Assembly: GCF_030867095.1 (NCBI RefSeq)
Contig: NC_081824.1
Span: 304,622,956 to 304,686,955, forward strand
DNA: 64,000 nt
From: Alligator mississippiensis
Taxonomy: Eukaryota; Chordata; Crocodylia; Alligatoridae
Reading direction: 5' to 3'
Every line of letters starts with the position of its first letter. Position 1 is the first letter of the stretch. The notes under the pieces were generated by a model that saw only the letters and a list, made by a program, of their open reading frames with translations, was not told the DNA's origin and did not search any database. Shown one piece after another: positions 1-10,400 of this stretch. A program made the position numbers and the translations under genes.

Positions 1-430
1 CTGGCCCCTGCTCACAGTTTCTTACATAGCCGGTAAGGGAATGAATACTGACAGAAACTGACCTGCTAATCATATACCAGGCACCCTTAACACTCAAGCA
101 GGCTCACAGAAAGCTGCTTGCCTGTTATATGGAAAAATGGCTAGTGAATAAATGGTGCTGGGGGACAATTATGCTGTGCTTAGTATAATGGCTCAAATAA
201 AGAACTGATTATTTGGCTGGGATTATGGCTGCAAATCCTTTTTGGGCCACACAACACCAGGGGAATCTCCTGGACATCCCTGGCCAAAGTCTTGTCCATC
301 ATAAAGCGCATCTTGGCAGTGCCAGGCTTTCAACTGACAGCCCTCCCATGCCATTAATTAGGTTGGCAGATTTATTCATGCTATTAATTTAGCATAGCCA
401 AGGTGAGACAGGTGGTAAGAGTGCTGCTGA
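1..430. other. Upstream intergenic DNA, nothing recognised
   Basis: AT-rich DNA without an exon, RNA gene or clear repeat end on either strand. Confidence 0.5.
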
Positions 431-2365
431 TGTGAAGGTGGCCCCGGTCACAGCCTTGACACCCACAGCAGGTGCCAGCAGCCACCCACAGATGGCAGTG
501 AGTGGGAGCAGGGTCACCCATGGGTCCTGCTGGCTTCAGATAGCCCTGGGAAACCACTACCACCTGCTGGGAGCCTTGTTCCCACCCCTTGCCCCTGAAC
601 CTGGCCCTGGACTGGCCGGAGGGGAGGAGGTGTATGCTGCCTACTCTGGATGCCAGCGGCCTGCATGCCTGCCTGGGCTGTGCTGCCTCTGGCACCCCAG
701 GCGGCCCATGATTGGCAGGGGAACCTGGGTCCAGGCCCCATGAGCCCATGAGTTAATCTGACTCTGGCATGGAATTAATAACCGCTTTGCTGCTTTAAGT
801 GGGCTGCTGAGCACTGTTTCAATTGCCATTGAAAGCAGTATGGGGTTGTCCAATTCCAGGATTGCAGGTTCTAGTATGCAGGCATCATAATAATTTTTTC
901 TGGTGTGCAGATTCCCCCCACCCCAATCCTCCCTCCTGCACCCAACCAAGGCAAACACATTTCATGGTTCACCCTGATGACTGAGGCTTCAGGTACAAGC
1001 CAGACCCGAGGCTTGTGCCTAGCTCAATGCAAGGGAAGTGATAGGTGTTGTCCCAGATGTTAGGAGGGTCGGTTGGTCAGTCTGTCAGTTGGTTGGGCAG
1101 GGGCTGCCGGGAGCAGTGTCTGGGTCACTGAGGTTGGCAAAGGTTTTTTTCCTCACTGCGACTCCCCAGAACCACCCTCACCAATGGCACCAAGCCATTC
1201 AGAACATGCTGCTCAGTGGCTCAGTGAGAACTTGCATCAGTTGCAAAAAATAACTTAGCAGAGCATAGCTCCCCAGACTTTGCCAGGAGCCAGCCGCTGT
1301 GAAGAACTACTGCTCCCCTACACCACTAAAACATCCCTTTTCAACTTGCTGTGGCTGAATTTTTCCCCCCCAACACCATTTATTTGCTCACTGGTTTTAC
1401 ATAAACCCAACAAGCTGTGTTCTCTAAGCCCGCAGGACCATTAAGCATGGCCACTTTATGCATAGAGGGTCAGTTTTGTCTGCATTCATTTGCTCACCGG
1501 CTATGTTAGTGCTAAATGAAGATTGGATTAGGATGGTATTATGGGGCAAGGTTGGCATTATGGGGGAAGATACTTTCCATCTGTAATCACATCCCAAAAG
1601 GCAGTTCCTTTTTCAAGCACATATACTTAGTACAGTGGTTGGGGTCAGGAGGCTGTCAGCTGACAGCTTGCCGTGGCCAAGTAGCGCTTTGGTCAGGGGA
1701 AGACTACTCAGCAGTTCAGACCATACACTGCTGGTAGTGATGTCTTGACACATGGGGAAAATGCAGACAGGGATCTTTTGGGGTGCAGCGATGATGGAGC
1801 AGGGCTTCCCCCATGGTTGTTGTTGGCTGGTCAGTCAGGCAGGAGTCCTCAGGAGTAGTGTCTGGGTCAATGTGTCACAGACAGCAATGAGTGGGAGTGG
1901 GTCACCCATGGGTCCTGCTGCCAGCAGATAGTGCCAGGAAGCCACCTCCTGCAGGAAGCCCTGCACCTGTCCCTGGCCCTGGCCCTAAACTGGCCAGAGG
2001 GCAGGAGGTGCGCACTGCCTGGCCTGGATGGCAGCAGCCAACATGCCTGCCTGGGTGTCTTGACACATGGGAAACTACTGTTGTGCCATGCCCAGACAGG
2101 GATTTTGGGGGGTGCAAGGGTAGCGGAGCAGGGCTTCCCCGTGGTTGCTGTGTCATGCTTTTCATAAAGAAGCCTCAACTTGCTGGGCAAGAGACCTGTC
2201 AAGCACAAGGTGCCCATAGCCCACACAACTCAAGGCTTGCCAAAGTTTATTTCCTAACCATCTAAAACATCCCTTTTTGGTTGACTGTGATGTAATTGTC
2301 CCCCAATGCCACTCTCAGGTTTTACAGAAACCCAACAAGAGGTGTTCTGTTAGCCCAAATGAGTG
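430..2365. repeat. Mosaic of diverged repeated modules, family unknown
   Basis: Three modules occur twice. Module S (about 455-735 and 1885-2160) contains GGGTCACCCATGGGTCCTGC. Module P (about 1070-1125 and 1815-1870) contains GTGTCTGGGTCA. Module Q (about 1327-1437 and 2263-2362) contains TAAAACATCCCTTTT and ACAAACCCAACAAG-like ends. A fourth pair (1739-1830 and 2056-2148) begins TGTCTTGACACATGGG. Module order differs between copies. No coding capacity or known family was recognised. Confidence 0.65.
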
Positions 2366-2473
2366 TTAAGGGCGCCCAATTCATGAATAGCAGAGGTTTC
2401 AAATAGGAATCCAGAGCAGTGGGCTTTTGGAGGCCTCACAACAGAAAAACCACTTGATTTTGTTACCCTAGAC

Positions 2474-2659
2474 TAGGGGCAGGCAATTATTCTGGGCAGA
2501 GGGCCGCTTACTGAGTTTTGGCAAGCCATCGAGGGCCAAATATAGGCAGCCCAGGGCAGATAAATATTAATTTTCTAAATTTTTTAGGGGCCCTGCAGGC
2601 CAGATAGAATGGCCTGGCAGGCCGCATTCAGCCCCCAGGCCACATTTTGCCCACCCCTG
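2474..2659 (+). mobile_element. hAT-type MITE (family B), 186 bp
   Basis: The ends TAGGGGCAGGCAA and TTGCCCACCCCTG form imperfect inverted repeats. A perfect 8-bp duplication CCCTAGAC flanks it (2466-2473, 2660-2667). Closely related copies lie at 18041-18227 and, inverted, at 61913-62100. Confidence 0.88.
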
Positions 2660-2667
2660 CCCTAGAC

Positions 2668-3359
2668 AGAGGAAAAACAGAAGTAAAGAACTGGCCTTTC
2701 TCCGAGAGGTGCAGTGAGCCCAGCCAGGGTGCCACCAGTCTGGAAAGGTTGAGAACCACTGTCATAGACTAAATCAAAGTGGCACCACTGGGCAATTAAT
2801 GCTCCCAGCACCATCTGCCACCACCAAATTTCCAAGCTCCTTGCGCAGGGATCTGGCCCATAGACTGGATTAGGCCCACAGACCCACCTGGCACCACTCA
2901 ACCTGCCCCTGGTGCCAAAAGGTTGGACCCCACAGTGCAAGTCCTACATACATATGTACACCTTTTTGGGTGTACGAGTGAAGCATGCTGCCAACTTCAA
3001 CCCAGAAAGAAGTGTGCTGCACGCATCAGCAGTTTGTTGAACACTGCTGTACTAGCAGTGCCAGGGGTCAAATCCCAGACCCCACAGGCAGAAGGAAGGG
3101 CACAAATGTACTGAGGGGCTGTGGGCAACGAATGACAATGAAAAATCAGGGTGGAGCTAGGGTGCGCTCAGGACATGGCATGTTGGTATTGTACCCTTGG
3201 AAAACAAGAGCAAGGAGGGTTGGAACTTTCTTTAGGTTCAGTGACAGCTGCAATGCTAACAGGCTCTCTTCAGCCTCCCTCAGTACCCTGCAGTCTTCAC
3301 CTGAAGCCCCCAGCTAGCTCAGCCCTAGCTGGGGAAAATTAGGCTGTCTCCTACTAGGG
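2668..3359. other. Upstream intergenic DNA with a hAT-like end
   Basis: A sequence reading GGTTGAGAACCACTG near 2748-2762 looks like the right end of a decayed hAT element, but no left end was found. No gene was recognised. Confidence 0.4.
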
Positions 3360-3509
3360 CAGCAGTTCCCGATCTGTGGTACGGGTGCCACCAGTGGTAC
3401 ACGCTAACAGATTTATTATAATTACAGAACAAAAATTGGCCAGTGGTACTTAAGGTTGTATCATTTCAAATTAGTAGTGCGCAATCTGTCAAGGGTTTGG
3501 GAACCACTG
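3360..3509. mobile_element. Short hAT-type MITE, 150 bp
   Basis: The ends CAGCAGTTCCCGA and GGGAACCACTG are imperfect inverted repeats of the Charlie-like form. Flanks TACTAGGG and TGCTAGGA agree at six of eight bases, as expected for an old duplication. Confidence 0.7.
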
Positions 3510-3694
3510 TGCTAGGACACAGGCAAACAAGGTTCTTTGGGTAAATGCGATATCTGTACTAGATCAACTCAACGGTTAGAAAAATTGACCTCTGCAAGCT
3601 TTGGGGCACAAACACCCTTCTTCTTACCACGGGACACCCTCCCAAAGCCACTGATCATCTGCAAGCAACAGGGAAGCACTCCCAAAGCCTCCGT

Positions 3695-3743
<49 letters not shown>

Positions 3744-3827
3744 CAGCACAGCACAGCACAGCACAGCACTGCACTGCACTGCACTGCTCTGCTCTGCTCT
3801 GCTCTGCTCTGCTCCGCTCCGCTCCGC
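3695..3827. repeat. Ordered microsatellite cascade (AGC to TCCGC)
   Basis: Reading along the strand: (AGC)16 at 3695-3742, (ACAGC)5 to 3767, (ACTGC)4 to 3787, (TCTGC)5 to 3812, then (TCCGC)3 to 3827. Each step differs from the previous unit by one small change. It lies about 0.5 kb upstream of the MED14 ATG. Long open frames here (poly-Ala on one strand) are artefacts of the repeat. Confidence 0.95.
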
Positions 3828-3905
3828 CAGCACAGCTGCTGCCTCCCCCACCCTGCTCTGCTCCGCTCCGCTCCGCCAGCACAGCTGCTGCCTCCCCCAC
3901 CCTGC
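3808..3905. repeat. 49-bp direct tandem duplication
   Basis: The segment 3808-3856 is followed at once by an apparently identical copy at 3857-3905, each starting with TCTGC(TCCGC)3 and ending CACCCTGC. Its first part overlaps the end of the cascade. Confidence 0.9.
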
Positions 3906-3932
3906 TCGCCCGCCTCTTTTAGCTGCAGCCAG

Positions 3933-3944
3933 CGCGCATGCGCA
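3933..3944 (+). promoter_or_regulatory. NRF1-type site 1
   Basis: CGCGCATGCGCA matches the NRF1 palindrome YGCGCAYGCGCR at every position. Confidence 0.75.
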
Positions 3945-3996
3945 CCCGCAGCCTCTCCCGATTGCAGCTGACAGCTCCCCTCCGGGCTGCATCTAA

Positions 3997-4008
3997 CGCG
4001 CACGCGCA
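3997..4008 (+). promoter_or_regulatory. NRF1-type site 2
   Basis: CGCGCACGCGCA matches the NRF1 consensus. Its start lies 64 bp after that of site 1. Confidence 0.75.
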
Positions 4009-4104
4009 ACCCCAGCTTCTCCTGACAGCCGCTGCCAACGCTGGCTGTTCTGCCCCGCGCTGAACTCTCGCTGTAGCCCTGCCTTCGCAGGCCCTGGGCA
4101 GCTC

Positions 4105-4151
4105 ACCGGAAGGGTTTCCTTTCCGGTCCGCTACCTCTGTTCACTTCCGGT
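4105..4151 (+). promoter_or_regulatory. Cluster of ETS/GABP-type sites
   Basis: ACCGGAAGG at 4105-4113, TTTCCGGT on the opposite strand at 4120-4127, and CACTTCCGGT at 4142-4151. The last is a full CCGGAAGTG ETS core on the minus strand. Such clusters are common just upstream of TATA-less starts. Confidence 0.65.
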
Positions 4152-4161
4152 TCGGTGCCCC

Positions 4162-4198
4162 CAACATGGCGGCGGTCCCTGCGCGCAGCGGGCACTGA
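4162..4198 (+). promoter_or_regulatory. YY1-type motif overlapping a ten-codon upstream ORF
   Basis: CAACATGGCGGC resembles the YY1 element found at or just after the start site of many housekeeping genes. Its ATG (4166) opens a ten-codon ORF ending in TGA at 4196-4198, 101 bp before the MED14 ATG. Whether the ORF is in the mRNA depends on the true start site. Confidence 0.55.
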
Positions 4199-4299
4199 GC
4201 TCGGCGGAGGCGTCACTGTGCCGTCTGCCCGGCCCCTCCCCCCGGCGGCGCCGGTGCCGTAGCGGGGGGGTCCTGGGCACTGCCGGCGCGGCAGCTGCG

Positions 4300-4490
4300 A
4301 TGGCGCCGGTGCAGCTGGAGAGTGCCCAGCTGGTCCCGGCGGGAGGCGGCGGCGGCGGGCCCGGCTCGGCTCCTGCCCCGCCGGCGCCGGGCGCTGTGAC
4401 CGCCCCCGCCAGCCCCGGCTACCGGCTCAGCGGTCTCATCGAGTTCCTGCTGCACCGCACCTACGCGGAGCTCACGGTGCTGGCCGACCT
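4300..4490 (+). CDS. MED14: MED14 exon 1 (residues 1-64)
   Basis: The start ATG is chosen because the first residues MAPVQLE match vertebrate MED14. The exon then encodes a Gly run (15-20) and a Pro/Ala stretch that is shorter than the human poly-Ala tract. The conserved PGYRLS...IEFLLHRTY helix begins near residue 39. The donor GTGAGT splits codon 64. The exon lies in the GC-rich promoter region. Confidence 0.97.
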
Positions 4491-7400
4491 GTGAGTTCCC
4501 CAGCGCTGCCCCCGCCCCAGTGAGGGCTGTCCCAGGGCAGGGGGGGGGTCTCTGCGGGACTTGGCTCCAGTTCCCAGGATTTGTGCCTGGGACCAGTTCA
4601 GGGGGTAGGGAGGCAGAAATTGGAGCCAGGTTTGTGGGTGCTACTTTATTTTTATTTTTTTTGGCCAGGATTTAAACTTTTTTCCCTGAAGTTGGGGTTG
4701 CTTAAAAATCTGTGTGCCCTGCTGTGAGTGGTCTCTTTGGGGTTTGGCCCCAGGCCCTGGGATTTACACCTGGGATCTGTTCAGAGTGCTGCAAGGCAGG
4801 GGCTGGAGCAAGGTTGGTAGGCAGCTGCTTTTTGATAGGTTTTTTTCCCCTAGAAGTTAGGGTCACTTAAAAATCCCAGTGTCCTGCAGTCATGCTTGAA
4901 ATCTGGTGGTGGGAAGGCATGAAGGAAAGTTGTAACCACTGAGTCGTTGTTCTTCTGTTTCCTAAAGGCTGCTTTATTTAGCTTGGACAATGAGAAGGGA
5001 TTGTCGTGTATCCTTCTTGCATTTTCATTTCCTGGGAAAATAGTGCCATGTTTGATGTGGAAATGTAGAAAAGTGATTTTTTTTTTTTTTTTTTTTTTTA
5101 ATTGGAGCAGCTTGACTGAGCAGCATGGTCTTGTTTGTAAATTTATCCTGGAACTTCAGAGCCTGCTGTGGATGCAGGAATGGCCTCTCCCTATGCCCAA
5201 AGAAGGGTGTCTGCCCAAAATCTTGCAAAGAACAATTTTTCCAGCTATTTGGTTGGTCTAATAAAAGATACCAAATCTACCCAAGGAAGTTTGTCTGCTG
5301 AATAGAAAGGAGTAACTTATTGCTCAAACAAGAGACTACCTTTGTTTCTGGATAGAATATGAACTAACAAAGCTGATAACCCAATCCCCAGAATGCAATT
5401 TGGAACATGTCAGAAATCTCAAAAGTGTAAAAATGCCAAGCCTCTCCTTGTTCCAGTTGGGCCTTGAAGCTAATGCACCCAGAAATATCAATGTGACTGC
5501 TTATGTTTTTGTATGCAACTCTCTAAAGAAAACACATAATTTTGCATGATATAGCGTGCTTGTGTTTTGAATTAATGGTGTCACTGAGTTAATCATTTCA
5601 ACTTTGGTATGTAATGTAAAGCTCAGTAGTTGGAGAAACTTTGGCCAGCTGATCCACAATAGGAACAGCGGCTGCCCAGGATCTCATCCAGAGGTGGAGG
5701 GGGTCCTGATTGCATTGTGCCACTTTTAACCTTATATCCTTATTTTGAAAGGAAAAAAATCTTCATTTGGAAATAACTGTTTGGCAGAAGAATGGAAGTG
5801 GCTCAGTTTGTGACCAAAATTGTTTTTTAAATAAGGTGGTTATTATTCCAGTTGAGCATCCTTCATACTAAAAATACGTCTTTCTGCCTAGTATGGCAGT
5901 TAAATCCTGACCCTGTACCTGAAGTGTTATGATGCAGTATCTTCTAACCTGTAGTATGCATCTGTGTTAGGTGATTTGTGGCCAAAGCCTTAACTTGGCT
6001 TTTATGGCCAATATGAAATTAGTTGATCCATCCTGTCTAGTTGATAAAAGTGAACAAACTACTGTGTTGGGGCCCTTAGAAGAATCATCACACTTAGTAG
6101 TTGCTGATACCAGGATTTGGTGGCTCAGCAGATGTGCAAAGGTGCGAATGGGCAGAGACTTGCACTATTTTTTTTCCTTTGATCCTTCTAGTTCTATGCA
6201 GAGTGGTAGAGAATAGTGGTGGATCTTCAGTTACTCCAATAATATTCTGTCTTTTTTTTCTTTTTTTTTTTTAATAGCCTACCAAGAAAGACTGATATGG
6301 AAAGGTGAGTCCCAAAAATGCTGACTTTTTAATTCATGTTTAGATTTGAATATTGAGGAAATATGCTGAACATGGAATCACTGGAAATAAAAGGAAAATT
6401 TTCTCCAAATTTTAGACTTGCCTAAATAATCTGTGTGCTATCTTTGGTTTGTCCACCTGGCACTGTAAAGAGTAGCATTTTCTTGTAGCAAAGGCAGCTT
6501 TAGTTTCAAATGACCTTGGATTTTTTGGAAATGCTAAAATAAATTGGAAAAGGTATGTTTCTGAACAATTGTTTCTGCAACAAGTGTAGTCCCTCCTGAG
6601 AGTGTTTTTCTTGTGTGGACAGTGACAAGATGCTAATTTGAGGAGTGGAGTCTGGGGTGTCCATAACCAGTGATAGAGAGAGAGAATAAGAGATCCAAAG
6701 TAGATACAAGATATTGGGATAAAAGACATTCTAATACAAGGTTGTAAGCTGGAAATCAAATGGGATAAAACATCAGTGGAAGATTACCAACTTCTATCAT
6801 GGGCTATCAAATACGAAAACCCTGTTTTTATTTCAGAACCTGTTCTCTAGACTTCAGAAATATGTAGAACAGGTTATTAGGAAACAAACTTAAAATAATT
6901 TGAATGTTCCTCTTCACTGAGAACAGAGTACTCAATGAGCTTTCTTTGAGTATGTTCTATGGAAGCTGGCAGAAAATGTAAAAGCTGCTTTCTTTGCTCT
7001 CTGTACAAACTGTAATTGACTGGTTTGCTTTGAAGCTACATAGTTACACAACCTCCAGCAACTCAAATTAAAATATTGTGTATCGTGTCAGATGTATCCT
7101 TTGCATCTGAAATGTTTCTGAATGCCATTTAATCTTTCATAACACCAGCTGCTACTTCTGTGAGAGACTAGATCAAGTTGGGCAGGTCAAGTGGAGCAGC
7201 ATGGACCTTTTTCTCATTAAACAAGAGGGAGGTAAAAGAAAGTAGGCAGTATTGAAAGATTTTGGAGAGCCACAATTGGTCAGTGGTGCTTGGAAATTGT
7301 GTTCTGATTTTTGCATCAGTAATAAACTACAGTGTGATATTAGGACATTGTTGACAAATATTTTACTCTGTTTGATGAAGTGGCTTTCCAGCTGTTTAAA

Positions 7401-10400
7401 CTTGGGTGCAGCTGCTCTAAGGGATGTTGCATAATTAACTCATTTATTCTGTTGCTTCTGTATTTGAATGCTACCAGAGCAGCAGTAATGCTGCAGCAAA
7501 AACTGTCAGACTTATGAAGCTGTTCCTTTAAGAAGAATGGTTGCATACAGGAAACTCCCTTGGTGCCAGGCAGTATATGTGACACACACTGATAAAAATG
7601 TGATACCTGGCAGGCATCAGTTCTAAAGAGATTTCACATGGATTTTAAATCCTTTGCCATTATCTTTTCCTAAGTATTCTTAGATAAGCACAGCTAATAG
7701 AAAATCATGGATCCTGTTACTTTAACGTTTTTATCTCTTTCAAAAAATCTTGTGTAAAAAATGCCACGGCGAGTTTATTCTTATGTAGTAATAAGGACAG
7801 CAATTGGATGTGAAACTACATTGCTAGTATGATGCAGAGTAGTACAGATGATGTAAAACTAGTGCAAGGGGAAAACCATGGGTCTGGCATTTGGAAAAGG
7901 TAACTATTGCATTCTCAGTGTTCTTAATGCCTGCTTCCTTCCTTGTTCTCCAGTGAAAGATCTAAGTGCTTTTGATCCAAGTATATTAATGATCTATACT
8001 TACCTTTAAGTTTGTTATAATGCATGTTTGGAGGGACCTTGTTTTCCCAAATAGACAAATAGGAGCTGACTCTTTATTTTTGCTTTGGGACAGTAGAGCT
8101 CTAGCTAAGACATTTTAAAGAAAACTCTTCTTTAAAATACTTTGAATAGCTCTGTTAACTTGATTTTTTTCAAAATATTTTTCACTATTTCTGGTCAGTG
8201 AATTGTTGTTGCTTTGTCTCTAGCTTGCCATGAGGTCTCTGTTGCCTGCAGAAGAGGAATGCTAGGTCCTACATGTGTGAAAAAGAATATAGGTTAAACT
8301 TATAATGCAACTATAGCCTGCAATACAGTGACTCTGAAAGACTTCTTCTGTAGGTGTGCATAGATAACAAAGTTGAATATGAACACCATATGCAATGTTT
8401 TGCTAACAGGATTAATCATAGAATCATAGCAAATTAGTGTTGGAAGGGACCTCAGGAGATCATCCAGTCGTGTTCAAAGCAGGACAATTCCCAACTAGAT
8501 CATCCCAGCCAAGGCTTTGTCTAGCTGGGTCTTAAAAGCTTCCAAGGACAGAGATTCCACAACCTCTCTGAGTAACTTTTTTCAGTACTCCACTACCCTC
8601 CTAGGAAGAGAGTTTTTCCTCATATCCAATCTAAACTTCCCTTGCTGTAACTTGAGACCATTGCTCCTTGTTCTGTTATCTGCCACCACTGAGAACAGTT
8701 TGAGTCCATCCTCTTGGAAAGCACTGTTCAGGGAGTTGAAGGCTGTTATTAAGTCTCTTCTCAGTCTTCTCTTCTGCAGACTAAATAAGCCCAGTTCTCT
8801 CAGCCTCTCCTCATAAATTGTGTCCCAGCCCCCTCACCTTTTTCATTGTCCTCCACTGAACTCTCTCCAATTTGTCTACATCCTTTCTGTATTGGGTGGC
8901 CCAAAACTGGACATGGTAGTCCAGATGTGCACTCACCAATGCCAAGTAGAGGGGAATAATCACTTCTCTCAGTCTACTGCTCATGCTTCTACTAATGTAG
9001 CCTAATATGCCGTTAGTCTTCTTAGTAGCAAAGACACACTGTTGGCTCATCTTCAGCTTATTGTTCATTGTAACCCCCAGGTTCTCTTCTGCAGAGCTTC
9101 CCTAGCCTATACTAGTGCATGGGATTGTTCCATCCTAAGTGTAATACTTTGGACTTGTCTTTGGTGAATCATGAGATTTTTTTTTTTTTGGTCTAATCCT
9201 CCAATTTGTCTCTTTGAATCCTAGCCCTGCCCTCCAGTGTATCTACTACTCCCCACAGCTTAGTGTCATCTTCAGACTTGCTGAGGGTGCACTTCATCCC
9301 ATTTTCCAAGTAGTTGATGAAAATATTGAACAGGATAGATCCCTGGGGCACTCCACTTCATACCAGCTGCCAACTGGACATTGAGCCATTTATTACTACC
9401 CTTTGAGTTTGACGATCCGGCCATTTATCTGTCCACTTTACAGGCAATTCATCCAACCAACCCATACTTCCTTAGCTTGCTTGCAAGAGTATTGTGGGAG
9501 ACTGTATCGAAAGCCTTGCTAAAGTCAAGGTGTATCATGTCCACTGCTCTCTCCACATCCACAGAGCCAGTCCTCTCCTAGAAGGCATTCAGGTTGGTCA
9601 GGCACGACTTGCCCATGATGAATATATGATGACTGTTCCTAATCACCTTCTCATCCAAGTGCTTAGAAATGGATTCCTTGAGGACCTGCTTCATGATTTT
9701 TCCAAGGACTGAGGTGAGACTGACCGGTCTGTGCTTTTCCAAATCCTCCTCCTTCCCTTTCTTAAAGGTGGGCACTATATTTGCTCTTTTCCAATAATTT
9801 GGGACCTCTCCTGATTGCCACAAGTTTTCAAAGATAATGGCCAGTGGCTCTGCAATCATATTGGCCAACTTCCTAAGCATCCACAGGTGCATTACGTATG
9901 GCCCCAGGGACTTGTACATGTCCAGCTTTTCTAAATAGTCCCTAACCTGTTCTTTTGCCACTGTTGGTTGCTCACCTCCTTTCCAAACTATACTGACAGG
10001 TGTAGTAGTCTAGTAACTGCCCTTGCCTGTGAAGACTGAGGTAAAAAGGCATTGAATACTTAAGCTTTTTCTGCATTATCTGTCACTAGGTTGGCTCCCC
10101 CATTCAGTAAGGGACCCACACTTTCTCTGATCTTCCTCTTGTTGCTGACATACTTATAGAAACCCTTCTTGTTACCCTTTACATCCCTTGTTAGCCAGCA
10201 ACTCCAGTTGCACTTTGGCCTTCCTGATTGCACCTCTTGTACTCCTTCATAATCATTTACTCATGTTTTCACTTCTTGTAAGCTTCATTTTTGTGTTTTA
10301 GCTCACTGAAGAGTTCCCTGCTAAGCCCAGCTGGTTTCTTGCCATACTTGCTTGTCTTCTTGCACACCAGAATAGTTTGTTTTTGCACCTTCAGTAAGGT

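Larger units (their letters stand above)
3900..4560 (+). promoter_or_regulatory. MED14: GC-rich TATA-less promoter and CpG-rich region of MED14
   Basis: CpG becomes frequent from about 3900 and stays high through exon 1 and the start of intron 1. There is no TATA box at a sensible place. Two NRF1-type palindromes, ETS-type CCGGAAG sites on both strands and a YY1-type motif cluster within 270 bp. This is the usual layout of a housekeeping promoter. The transcription start is inferred near 4150-4170. Confidence 0.8.

Noticed and set aside
3537-4009. Long open frames on both strands with poly-Ala, poly-Cys or poly-Leu
   Set aside because: They are produced by the microsatellite cascade and the GC-rich promoter. 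There is no conserved domain, and all three frames of one strand stay open for the same reason.
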